Shown here piece by piece: positions 19,626-28,637 of a stretch of 64,000 nucleotides of DNA. The notes under the pieces are model-generated. The model was not told where the DNA came from, did not search any database, and saw only the letters and a program-made list of their open reading frames with translations. The position numbers and the translations under genes were made by a program. Each line of letters starts with the position of its first letter. The stretch's first letter is position 1. The stretch comes from CAVQTK01 sp963716455 (GTDB lineage: Bacteria > Pseudomonadota > Gammaproteobacteria > Coxiellales > Coxiellaceae), in assembly GCA_963716455.1 (NCBI GenBank), contig CAVQTK010000013.1, positions 62,001-126,000 on the forward strand, written 5' to 3'.

Positions 19626-20526
19626 TAGACCTCTTGCATAACTTGACAAAATGATTAACAATTTTTTCTTTTGTTAAGGAAGGCAATGAAGAACGAGCAA
19701 TTAAAGAAAGAGTCTGAGGAAAATTTTCGCAGGCTGACGGGGATCAAAAAAGCGACATTTGTGGCTATGTTAAGTTTACTGAACGAAGCAGAGGCGATTC
19801 AAAAGTCCAGTGGAGGCAAGCCGAATAAATTGAGTTTAGAGGATCGATTGCTGATGACGTTAGAGTATTGGCGGGAGTATAGAACTTATTTTCACATTTC
19901 TCGTTGCTACGGAATCAGCGAAAGCAGCTGTTATCGGACTATCCGTTGGGAGGAAGACCACTTAATAAAAGAGGGAACCTTTTCTTTGCCTGGTAAAAAA
20001 GAGCTATTAAAAAATGATGTTGAATATGAAGTAGTATTAATAGACGCGACAGGAACACCGATAGAAAGGCCGAAAAAAAGCAAAAATCTTTCTATTCAGG
20101 GAAAAAGAAACGGCATACTTTAAAGACACAATTAATTGTGGATAAGAAGAAAAAAAAGATCATCTGTACTTGTTTTTCAAATGGAAGACGGCATGATTTT
20201 AGGATTTTTAAAGAATCTCATACTCACATTCATCCAAAGATTAAGAGCGTGACAGACACAGGGTATCAAGGAATTTCTAGATTGCACGCTAACTCGGAAT
20301 TACCGAAGAAAAGGACGAAACACAAGCCTCTCACTCAAGAAGATAAGCAGACAAACAGAGTTATCTCTAGAGAGCATGTTTTAAGTGAAAACGTGATTGG
20401 GACATTAAAGAGATTTAAAATCATCTCCGATCGTTATCGAAACCGTAGAAGACGATTCGGTCTACGATTCAATTTGATCGCGGGTATTTACAATTTTGAG
20501 CTTTAGAAGGTTATGCAAGAGGTCTA
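19626..20526 (+). mobile_element. IS5-family (IS427/IS1031-like) insertion sequence, complete
   Basis: A 901-bp element with 17-bp perfect inverted termini: TAGACCTCTTGCATAAC at the left (19626-19642) and its reverse complement at the right (20510-20526). If TA is the duplicated target, the terminus starts at GACC. It contains one transposase in two frames joined by a likely -1 shift. It is inserted just after the start of the broken ATP-grasp-like copy 2. Confidence 0.85.
19686..20506 (+). CDS. IS5-family DDE transposase read through a -1 frameshift
   Basis: The first frame (from ATG 19686, with AAGGA upstream) carries the helix-turn-helix part (RTYFHISRCYGISESSCYRT) and the first catalytic Asp in VVLIDATGTPIERP. 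At 20073-20080 the sequence CCG AAA AAA AGC is a slippery A7G site. Slipping back one base gives KKQKSFYSGKKKRHTLKTQL, the family-typical continuation, which runs into the second frame. That frame holds the second Asp (SVTDTGYQGI) and the Glu (SREHVLSENVIGTLKRF). The fused protein has about 273 residues. A shift at A7G is well known in IS elements. It may therefore be active. A plain deletion is the alternative. Confidence 0.8.
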
Positions 20527-20608
20527 CTATATGATAAAAAATAGAGCAACTCTTTTAAAAGTATTAGCAATCCACTTTTGCCGGAAAAATAGTATTCTTA
20601 ACACAAGC

Positions 20609-20672
20609 GAGGGTCATGCCTGTGACTTGTCACTTTAAAAGTAACAAGTCACAGGCATGACCCTCTTTTTTT
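20609..20672 (+). terminator. 57-bp near-perfect palindrome followed by a T run
   Basis: The arm GAGGGTCATGCCTGTGACTT with GT (20609-20630) is perfectly matched by ACAAGTCACAGGCATGACCC with TC (20644-20665); the loop itself (ACTT..AAGT) can pair too. TTTTTTTT follows on the plus strand (20665-20672). It has the form of a very strong rho-independent terminator, but its length and perfection suit a mobile palindromic element as well. The minus-strand gene next to it ends inside the palindrome. Confidence 0.6.
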
Positions 20673-20872
20673 CTAAGCTGTTGCGGAATGCTATCGGTAA
20701 CCGCTTGAAGTTGTTGTTGCAGCTTTTGAACTGTCTGTTGAAATTCAGCAGGCGTCACGGCGTTAGGGTTGGTAGGATTGTCAGCAGGAATTACCTTAGG
20801 CTTTGCCGCAAAAGCTACCGTAAACAACAAAACAGAAGATAATAAAAACAGATTAACAGTTTTTAACAACAT
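20630..20872 (-). CDS. Small exported protein, C-terminus replaced by a palindrome
   Basis: The product has 80 residues. Residues 1-22 form a clear Sec signal peptide (MLLKTVNLFLLSSVLLFTVA, cleavage after AFA). The mature part AKPKVIPADNPTNPNAVTPA is Pro/Asn-rich, then QQTVQKLQQQLQAVTDSIPQ is a short coiled coil. The last 12 residues (KEGHACDLLLLK) are encoded by the palindrome at 20609-20665, so the natural end was probably lost when that element arrived. GAGG lies upstream of ATG 20872. The family is not recognised. A periplasmic or secreted location is inferred from the signal peptide. Confidence 0.6.
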   Translation of the reverse strand: MLLKTVNLFLLSSVLLFTVAFAAKPKVIPADNPTNPNAVTPAEFQQTVQKLQQQLQAVTDSIPQQLRKKEGHACDLLLLK

Positions 20873-20962
20873 AGCTTACCTCGTTTCAATATATAAAATT
20901 TCTCTGTACATGACAAAATTTATTTTGACGTTCTGTTGAATAAATATTTTCGTCATTGCGAG

Positions 20963-22222
20963 CTGAAATATCCCCCCAAATTTGATGACATTTAACGAAA
21001 AATTAATTACAAAGGAGGAAGTTTTTTTATATAAGGGATAAGGAATGTCAATCAATGAGCTTTTATTTTTTCATTTGGAGGATTTCTGCCCAGAAATTCA
21101 CGCTAAAAGGCTACAAGCTGTCATGGATGTGGCGACTGCAATACAACAAAGTCAGCAACTCTCGATTTCAGCCATAGGAAGGTATCTGAAAAGTGACACT
21201 TAATTAAAACATCGAATCAAGAAAGTGGATCGTTTGGTGGGGAATCAACATTTATATTCGGAATTAGGCAGTATCTATATGGGACTGTCTCAAATACGTA
21301 TTTAAATATATTGCTCAAGATAAAGTTTCACCTGTTATTATTGATCTTTGTTTTTTAAAAGATAACCAGGATATTCAGATGCTCAGTGCAGAAGTGGCTA
21401 CCCAGGGTCGAACCCTTCCGCTCTATAGAGACGTGTTTGAAGAGCGAACTCAAAGGTCGGGAAAAAGAATTTATAGCCAAACTATCCGCCTGTCTACCCG
21501 AAGGACGGGGATATCGTTAATCATCATGGATGCCGCCTTTGGTGATAATTGGTTTGAGGCTATCGAGTCACAAAAGTGGTATTGGCTGGTAAGAGCCCGG
21601 GGCGGCAAATATATTAAATTGTCCGACGGGGCACAATGGCAAGAGGCCAGTGAATTGTTCAACCCGATTGGCACACGCGCTAAATGTTATGAAGTCGTGT
21701 CATAACAAAGAAAGGCACTACCCTAAGCAAAAGGAAAAAGCCGGCAAAATTACCTCGAAATTACAACGCAGCCAATGGGAATTATCAGCGTTTAGCCAAA
21801 GAGCCTTGGATATTAGCGACGAACTTACCAAAGAATTATACTACGACACAGGTTCTCAATGCGTATAAAAAAAGAATGCAGATAGAAGAGAGATTTAGGG
21901 ATATCAAGAATACGCGATATGGATTGGGTGGTAGGCAGATTGAAACATGTTGTATTTATAGATGGGGTACCTTCATGTTATTAGCGGCGATTGCCCAGAT
22001 TACACTTTGGATTATAGGGGTTATTGGGCATAGCCAGGGATTTCAAAGAGTATTTCAGTCTAATACCATTAAGGATAAAAAAGTATTTTCATCCTTCTAT
22101 TTAGGTCAATTAATTGTTGAGTTTAACAAGCTTAATGAACTCATTATAGATTACAAAAATTTACCACAACTTATTCAATCCGAGTTGGATAGAGTGTGGT
22201 AAAATTCGTGGGGATATTTCAG
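20963..22222 (+). mobile_element. IS4-family insertion sequence, degraded
   Basis: About 1260 bp with terminal inverted repeats: CTGAAATATCCCCCCAAATT at the left, and the reverse complement of the right end reads CTGAAATATCCCCACGAATT. The transposase inside is broken. A solo right end of the same element is seen again near 60144-60166. Confidence 0.75.
21045..22202 (+). pseudogene. IS4-family transposase, frameshifted
   Basis: It starts MSINELLFFHLEDFCPEIHA with AAGG upstream and stops after about 52 codons at TAA near 21200. Later frames resume: IIMDAAFGDNWFEAIESQKW has the second catalytic Asp and WYWLVRARGGKYIKL follows. The final segment YKKRMQIEERFRDIKNTRYG gives the full YREK signature (Tyr-x2-Arg-x3-Glu-x6-Lys) of the IS4 family, with the catalytic Glu. 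At least three breaks make it inactive as written. Confidence 0.75.
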
Positions 22223-22422
22223 ATTGCGACTGCGAGCGTAGCGTGGCAGGAAGCAATCCAGTATAAAATTTCGACAAAATGTGAGCTGGATTGCTTCACT
22301 CGCAAGCTCGTTCGCAATGACAAATAAATTTTATCGTGTACAGAGATAAAATTTTTTGAAAGCTTGACGCTTGATTAAATATTAAATAGGCTGTAGATAA
22401 ATATTATAAAAAAGGGAAGCGA

Positions 22423-23418
22423 ATGAATCAAAATAACTCTTCTGAAGATAAGCAAATCCATCTTTTCGAAGAATCCTTTTCTGCACTGTCGACGCATAAA
22501 AAATGGCCTAGCATTTTTAGTAATCAAACACATACTTCGTCATACAATTGCGGAAAAGAACTTGTGACATTCATTGAAACACCCTCTAATTTACCACACC
22601 ATTTAATTAACCTTATTATAGAATAATATCTAATTTCTAACATTAATATTATCTTACCTTGGGCAACCGAAAGCAGTATCCGTGCTAAACAAGTAGCTTG
22701 GTCTCTGATTAATCGTCATTATGATCTGTTAGAACAAGAAACGAAGGCCTGTGATCAGTCAAACGCTGCAATAGAAGATAATCTTTTCGAAGCTATCGAT
22801 TTGTCTGTTGAAAATTGTCTTAAAGAAATGAAATCTCCTAATACACAGGAACTTACTATTCCAATAAAAGATCTAAGAACCAGCATGCTGCAAATTCGGC
22901 AAAGAAATGGTTATCACATAATTAGGAGAAAATCGTTTATAGAAAATTTTTGCACAGAAGATAAAAATTATTTCAAACACTTACTAACTGTATTACTGAA
23001 CCAAAATTCCTCATTATTACTGATAATCCGAACGTTGTTTCGACAGATTCAAGATTATTTGGATGGTTATAATATTGCTCATACTATCACTTACATTCAC
23101 TATACATTTCTAATACCAAAAAACATAATTCCTATTTTAACTAGATCATTTACACGTGATACTAACAAAAAAATAGAACTTAATAATCTGAATCAGGAGA
23201 CTCAGCTAGTCTCATTTCGCAAGCTTTTAAAAAATTTAAAAATTAGCGTATATCAAGTAGCTTTTTCGACTAGCAATGATTATTTGACGAAGATGAATCG
23301 GTTTAATTACATCCGCTTATATAACTATTGTCTCTATGAGAATATCCTCAATTTACTGCAAAATTATATAAATTCTGTATCTTTTCTTGCAATATTTAAT
23401 ATAATGAGAAAGAAGTGA
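22423..23418 (+). pseudogene. Hypothetical protein interrupted by one in-frame TAA
   Basis: A start ATG 22423 with AAGGGAAGCGA upstream opens 67 codons ending at TAA (22624-22626). The same frame then stays open without another stop for 264 codons, to TGA 23416. The continuation is protein-like from the next codon (ILPWATESSIRAKQVAWSLI). The whole would be 331 residues, mostly helical and Asn/Ile-rich (FNYIRLYNYCLYENILNLLQ), with no family that I recognise. A single nonsense mutation, or read-through, fits better than two genes. No start with a good ribosome site is seen just after the stop. Confidence 0.5.
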
Positions 23419-23626
23419 CCAATCTTAAGAAAAAATTTTTACTAATACCTTACTGTTTCAAAAGCAGATGTGAAGCTAAGCACTTATTTGTCAAATCTAT
23501 ACCACAGTCCTAAAGTGCAAGAAGATGAACTCTTCAAAACTACCATGAAAATCAAATTATTTCTGTTCATAAAACAATTCAAAAAAAATCTCAAGACTAT
23601 TACCAAACAAAAGGTCTACAATTAAT

Positions 23627-24459
23627 TTAATGGACTACAACACTACGTCCTATCTCTAATTGATTATTGATATAAGTTTCGAATTCATGGAGCAACTTGC
23701 AGGTATCTGTTTTGGACTTCGAGAAAAATAAGGAAGATGAAGCTGTGCCAAAAGCATAACAAAAAGTATTCATCACAGGGTCGTCATTGTGTTTTTTGAT
23801 AGCGGACGATAATTTTTCCAATTTGGGTTGAATAGATAAAATTTTTTCTGACGTTATTACATTTTTTAATTCTTGATACAACCCTACTAAACCATCCCTT
23901 TTTTTCTTAAAATATCTCGAGTTCTAGACACGTTCCAACGGTAGCTGCGATCATCAAGGTCAATAATTTTACGACCTAATTTCAATAAAAAGAGTTGATA
24001 TCTCTGGCTGGTGAATTTCTTTCTGTACTCAAAATCATCTCGGACTTGTCTTACCGTAAGAGGCTGAGCTTGAGGTAATCTAGAGGTGATTTGATTTGGT
24101 TTTTTGTCTTGGGTTTCCATTTTTATATTTTTGTTTTCTTTTAGAACAACAGGAGTTAGCTCTATAAGAGGAGTTGTTTCTGTTATTTTTGACTCCTGTT
24201 GTTCTTCTAATAAAGCTTTATCATCTTGTTTAGAAAAAGTGGCAAATAAATTATGATATGTTTCCAAATTTTCTTCTGGTTTAGGCAAAATTTGACCTTC
24301 ATATTTCACAACAAGCGTATTTACTACATGTTCATTTTCTTTTTTACTCACTTTTGCAAATCTTAGCTTTGAGCTTTCTTCTGGATGTTTCTTTATTAAC
24401 TCACAAAACCCCTTATAACGGTTTTTTAATGAATGCTTTTTTAGACTAAGATAGATCAT
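23627..24459 (-). pseudogene. Protein with shared C-terminal module, one frameshift
   Basis: Frame 1 (24459-23887) encodes 190 residues with a variable Glu/Lys/Thr-rich middle (ETTPLIELTPVVLKENKNIK) and an end with YRWNVSRTRDILRKKG. A one-base shift at the A/G run near 23895-23905 continues into frame 2 (YQELKNVITSEKILSIQ...). That frame ends with the module MNTFCYAFGTASSSLFFSKS / TDTCKLLHEFETYINNQLEI / GRSVVVH. The same module closes the large gene at 60305-63501. ATG 24459 overlaps the upstream gene by 14 bp, so this is either a coupled second gene or its continuation after another indel. The family is unknown. An effector-like role is inferred from the module and its setting. Confidence 0.5.
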
Positions 24460-24820
24460 GGATTTTAAGAACTTTTAATTGGGGAGGATCCTCTTTAAAA
24501 CTGGTAGAAATTCCTTTAATAAAATTAAAATATTCTTTAATCGGCGTTGTTAGTTTTTTAAAATTTATTCCAAGCGCTCGCCATTCATCAGGATTTTCTA
24601 GCATATGCAAAATAAGAATGATGCCAGTTAAGTCTATAACGTACTTTCCAACTAATGAATTACTTTCCTCATTTGGAGTAAATACATGGCTTCCATATGC
24701 TAAGTGTGAATTGTCAGTATTAAATAAAATTTTACAAAAACGAGCAGTAAGATTAGAGATAGTTAATGTGGATACACTAAAATGATCACGATCAGTAAGG
24801 TCCCAAATTTCTCGACTCAT
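24446..24820 (-). CDS. Hypothetical protein, middle gene of the broken cluster
   Basis: The product has 124 residues, starting MSREIWDLTDRDHFSVSTLT. It is helical, with a hydrophobic stretch VIDLTGIILILHMLENPDEW, and no family I recognise. ATG 24820 lies 2 bp after the stop of the IQ-motif gene. Its stop overlaps the start of the next frame. The three units may be one operon or one fragmented gene of about 790 codons. No catalytic motif is visible. Confidence 0.45.
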   Translation of the reverse strand: MSREIWDLTDRDHFSVSTLTISNLTARFCKILFNTDNSHLAYGSHVFTPNEESNSLVGKYVIDLTGIILILHMLENPDEWRALGINFKKLTTPIKEYFNFIKGISTSFKEDPPQLKVLKIHDLS

Positions 24821-24822
24821 TT

Positions 24823-26009
24823 CTATTCCGTGCAGGCAATAATTGCTTTAATAAATTGATTGTAAAGAGCATTTAAACTGCGACCTAAGGACGACATTCT
24901 TAGCAGATGATAGTAGTCATGGCGAGTCACCACCCATCGAGTTGCCCAGTAATCTCCATGCACCTGTACGGAACGAGCGACTTCCTTTTATAAAAATAGA
25001 GGCAGGGCGTAGGTTTTCAATAATTGCATTTTTAAGGGTTCTTACATCAATTTCACCAATTAATAATCGGGACGGACAAAAATCTTCACCATAAACTGTA
25101 ATTCCAAAAGCATCTTGAACGCCTGCCGAAAGATGAAGATCTACCTGTTTAGAATCAATTTGTATCTTGCAATATTGCCCCTTGCTGATACAACTGCTGA
25201 TAAAAAGAACAATTATCTTTATAGCTAGTAAAAAATACTTGTTCTGACAATGGCAAGCTGGCGATTAATAGTTTAAAAAATGGCAAGCTCTCCTCCTTTA
25301 AATAAGTTCCAATTACATCATCTTTCATCGCTTTTAGCTTTGGTAATAATATGTTATTAGCTTCTTTTGTAAATTCTCCTTTTTCATCTAAAATTGCATA
25401 AGTTTTATGTAAAGATTTAACCAATTTTATACATTTCTGCATTTTTTCGTTATATATATCCTCTGTATTAATTACTGATCGCATTAATAAAGTATAAAAT
25501 TGGTGTCTAGTGATTTGCTGACGTATATATAAAGTAATTGCAAGTTGTTCAACTTCAGGGTCTGCCATAATCGGATGCTTCCAACCTTGTCGATCTTGTA
25601 ATGCTTCTTTTAATAGAGCTAGTTTTTCAGGATGTAGAGAGCGACTAAAATTTTTTAAACGATGGGTTTTTTTATCTAGAAGTTGTGCAGAAACATTTAA
25701 AAAATAGTAAAATTCTGCGTGTCCACGCCAATGGTTGGGATTAATATGAATAGGTTTTCTAATGCGTTTAAACCAAAACTTCTGGATTTTAATGGCGGCT
25801 TCATCCTCACTGATAGCAACCTTTGGTAAAATGCCAGATTTTTTTGTTAAAGCAGAGCGCTTAACGTCAAGTAGTATAGGCTTTTTGCTTGATTTTATGA
25901 AAATATTTTTTAAACTCTCAGAACCTCTGAATTGAAAATTAGACCATGCTTCTTTCGCTTTGGTTTCTAATTCTTGGGTTGGATCCGCTATACGCTTTAA
26001 ACGACTCAT
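24823..26009 (-). pseudogene. Hypothetical protein with an IQ-like motif, frameshifted
   Basis: Frame 1 gives 284 residues from ATG 26009. Residues 66-90 read ISEDEAAIKIQKFWFKRIRK, close to a calmodulin-binding IQ motif (Ile75-Gln76, basic residues at 81-85). A shift near 25160 continues as IQIDSKQVDLHLSAGVQDAF, and another near 24975 as VHGDYWATRWVVTRHDYYHL, up to a stop at 24823. The whole would be about 395 residues, helical in the middle. No enzyme motif is recognised. IQ motifs are a eukaryotic feature; Legionella SidJ is a known bacterial effector that uses one. The match here lacks the central Arg-Gly, so binding is only suggested. Confidence 0.5.
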
Positions 26010-26064
26010 AATTTTATTTCTCTCTTAATTGAGCTTTTAGATATAATCAAATTAGACATTCCGC

Positions 26065-26165
26065 GCCCGCGGTATGAAACCGCGGGCTTGACCAAAGGGA
26101 GAAAGCTTTGCTTTCCCCCTTTGGAAACCCCTGGCTTTGCCTATGCGGCAAACTGCGCGGTAATT
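26065..26165. repeat. Cluster of three hairpins upstream of the IQ-motif gene
   Basis: Hairpin 1: GCCCGCGGT (26065-26073) with ACCGCGGGC (26079-26087). Hairpin 2: CCAAAGGG-GAAAGC (26092-26105) with GCTTTC-CCCTTTGG (to 26124). A third, weaker one follows (GGCTTTGCC / GCGGCAAA). The GC-rich palindromes contrast with the AT-rich island and look like a REP-type or attenuator-like element. Confidence 0.5.
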
Positions 26166-26308
26166 TTTTTAATATACTTTAAAAAAATTAAAATAGTATT
26201 AGGTCTGTTCCTTCTTACTACCTACTTATCCTACCAGGATGGAGAAACACGTTTATAAGGGTATCTTGCCTGCCCCGATAATACGAGCCCGCATCCATTA
26301 CTACTTAT

Positions 26309-26537
26309 CTCTCTCAAACTTGGAGTGGACGAGATGATTTTGTCATTTCCAAAGCCCAAGCAATAGCAAAATTAGGCTATGCCGGCTTTGCCTTGGATAT
26401 GTACGGATAAGGCATACTGGGCAGAGTGTAGAAGAAAACTCTCGATTAATTCAGCCTTTTATGCAAAATCGAGCTTATTTATTGCAAAGAATTGATGCTG
26501 CGTTTCACTTTACCAAAAGCCTACCGCAAACACGCTG
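26309..26537 (+). pseudogene. Dienelactone hydrolase family remnant
   Basis: The frame reads SQTWSGRDDFVISKAQAIAK, LGYAGFALDMYG and then, after a stop and a shift, GQSVEENSRLIQPFMQNRAY, LLQRIDAAF. This is the N-terminal third of a dienelactone-hydrolase-like alpha/beta hydrolase (the WSGRNDF..ALGYAGFALDMYG pattern). The nucleophile region is gone: the sequence passes straight into an xseA remnant, so a deletion fused two dead genes. Confidence 0.65.
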
Positions 26538-26557
26538 CCCGACGCTCTTGGAAAACC

Positions 26558-26936
26558 AGACAGTTACTGAGCTTAATGGTTTGGCAAAGCAATTGCTGGA
26601 AGACTCACTCGGATTAATTGGATAACTGGAGAAATCTCAAATCTGATGCAACCCAGTTCAGGACATTGGTGGTGATGGGGAACATTAGAAATAGCCGATG
26701 CATTGCAAACAGCAAATCTTCGTGCCGAATGTGATGTCATTATTCTAGCTAGAGGTGGAGGCTCACTAGAAGGATTCGTGGCCTTTCAATGAAAAGATTG
26801 TCGCCAGAGCCATTTATGCCAGTAAAATTCCTATCATTACTGGCATTGGCCATGAGGTAGATTTTACTATTGCCGATTTAGTCGCCGATGAAAGAGCGGC
26901 CACACCTTCTGCCGCGTGCTTTACGACTTGTCAAAT
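26558..26936 (+). pseudogene. xseA: Exonuclease VII large subunit remnant, internally deleted
   Basis: The start resembles the XseA N-terminus: TVTELNGLAKQLLEDSLGLI and, after a one-base shift, WITGEISNLMQPSSGHWW (the OB-fold entry). It then jumps to the catalytic region: ALQTANLRAECDVIILARGG, GSLEGFVAF, KIVARAIYASKIPIITGIGH, EVDFTIADLVADERAATPSA. The middle of the protein and everything C-terminal are missing, and several frames are needed. Whether another xseA exists elsewhere cannot be seen here. Confidence 0.75.
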
Positions 26937-27024
26937 AGAATATACTTCCTTATAAGTATCTATGAAGATCCCCTGATAGGAAGAAATATCGTTTTGGGCG
27001 TTAATTTTATATTCGTTAGTAAGT

Positions 27025-27476
27025 TTAAAGAGAGGTATAATTATCTTTTATTAATTCAGGTATTTCCTCTATTAAGGTTAGGAGGGACGTGACATCCATT
27101 AATTCCAAAAACTTCGATTTGTTATTAGCTTCTATTACCAATGTTTTGAAATCCTCTTGATGCTCAATGACTAGGTGTTCTAATGCTTTCTTGCAGCCCT
27201 GATGCGCACTGGATCACTAACAATTTTATCTTCATCTTGTTGCATTTGTATTTGAACTCCAATTTTAATTTTCACTAAATTTGCCTTGCCACCTCTTGTA
27301 GTTAATTTATTGCAAGAAGCACCTTTGAAGTATCAGTAGAAGGAATTTCAAGTTCCCAATCCTTATTTTTTTGTTCCTTGAGAAAGAGTATCTAACTTAC
27401 AGGTTCCGCAGAAAAGCTACTATACCTATTTTTTCCAATTGAATCTTCCACTTGCCGAGGAAATAAAATTGACCAT
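27025..27476 (-). pseudogene. Decayed hypothetical gene
   Basis: From ATG 27476 (VNFISSASGRFN) coding-like pieces follow in alternating frames: KEQKNKDWELEIPSTDTSKV, KLTTRGGKANLVKIKIGVQI, QMQQDEDKIVSDPVRIRAAR, then LEHLVIEHQEDFKTLVIEAN and a natural end ELIKDNYTSL. About 150 residues if repaired, helical and charged. No family is recognised. It lies downstream of the broken membrane gene and could be part of the same operon. Confidence 0.4.
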
Positions 27477-27509
27477 TGCGAGGCTATAATACCCAGTAAG
27501 CATGAAAAA

Positions 27510-28543
27510 CTAACTTCCAAAAGCTATATTCGATTTTTCAGTCTTGCTATATAGGAGTGAAACTAAAGCAAAAAATAGCACCGCTACCCTAAAGATGACA
27601 GCCATTACCCGAGTACAACCACTTAAATACACCCCTTGGTTTTTTCTGGGATGCGAGCGTGATGATTTTCGTTCTTGAAGTTCTAGTTGCTGAGGTTCTT
27701 CGGCTCTAATGAAACTAGTGCGCCTTCTTGTCCTTTAAATTCTAATTGTGAGAGCTCTAATTCAGATGAGGAAATTTGAGTATCTAATAACGTAACCTCT
27801 GGCTGTTCTCGCATCAACAACTTGGTGGTTTTTTTTCCCAGCTCTTGATGAGAAAAAATAAACCGGAAGGGATAATAAAACAGTCCAGTAGTTATACAAA
27901 GTCCTTTATTTAATGGACTCGTATCAATTAGTCCAAGGCGCTTATCAATAAATTCCATCTGCAACCCAACATTGTTTAAATCGTTCCAATAGAGAGCTGC
28001 ATTAGCTATGTTAGAAATGAAAGTAGTAGCATGCGATACCCGCGCGCATTTTTTGCAGACAGAAAACCTGCCTTCCATCCCAAATATTCAGCTTGAATGG
28101 CTATTTGTCCCAATATGTTAGAGCAGAATAGCTGAAATAGCAAAAGAGCTCCAAGGCAATACCCACCTTTGTCGCATATTTTTTGTATAATCATGCACTA
28201 AGGCGAATAAAGAAGAAGAAGTTATAACTCCTTTAGTGGCTCCAGTAATTATAGCCAAAATTTTCCACCATACAGAGTTTGCAGTGGGCTCAAAATCCAC
28301 AAACAATTTTTTAATATTTTTATAATACGCTTGATGGTTAGAAATCAACATAAAAAAACAAAGTGTAGCCAGTGGAATAACGCAGTAATATTGCCAATCG
28401 TCACGAACATTGGTGAGCTGGCGGTCCATCACCCCTAAATGCCATAAAAAATTATCTGCGGAATTAAAATACAGAGGTACATTACCGGCATTGAACATGG
28501 TGGTTAATGTGTGATAGCTCGCCTCACTCAAAAAACTTTTCAT
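27510..28543 (-). pseudogene. Multi-pass membrane protein, frameshifted
   Basis: Three or more frames read as one protein of about 340 residues: MKSFLSEASYHTLTTMFNAG ... DWQYYCVIPLATLCFFMLIS (membrane helix), ILAIITGATKGVITSSSLFA (helix); then after a shift near 28140 GYCLGALLLFQLFCSNILGQ (helix); after another near 28040 ARVSHATTFISNIANAALYW and CITTGLFYYPFRFIFSHQEL; and after a shift near 27690 a Gln/Glu-rich linker and a last helix VMAVIFRVAVLFFALVSLLY. No known family. The direction is opposite to ruvC, and only 94 bp separate the two starts, so their promoters face each other. Confidence 0.5.
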
Positions 28544-28637
28544 CTATTTTCACCCCTTAAAATTTTAAATAAATTTATCTTATTCGCTTTATGTGACAAT
28601 ATTATGACAAAATAGTGTTCATTGAAAAGAGGTACAA

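Larger units (their letters stand above)
20896..22360. repeat. Palindromic repeat of the R1 type, split by an IS4 element
   Basis: The left flank (20896-20962) and right flank (22223-22360) are inverted versions of each other (TCTCTGTACATGACAAAATT at the left, AAATTTTATCGTGTACAGAG at the right). Together with CATTGCGAG / AAGCAATCCAG / CTGGATTGCTTCACTCGCAA they rebuild one palindromic element of about 200 bp. The IS at 20963-22222 lies inside it, with ATTGCGA(G/C) on both sides as the likely target duplication. Confidence 0.6.
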
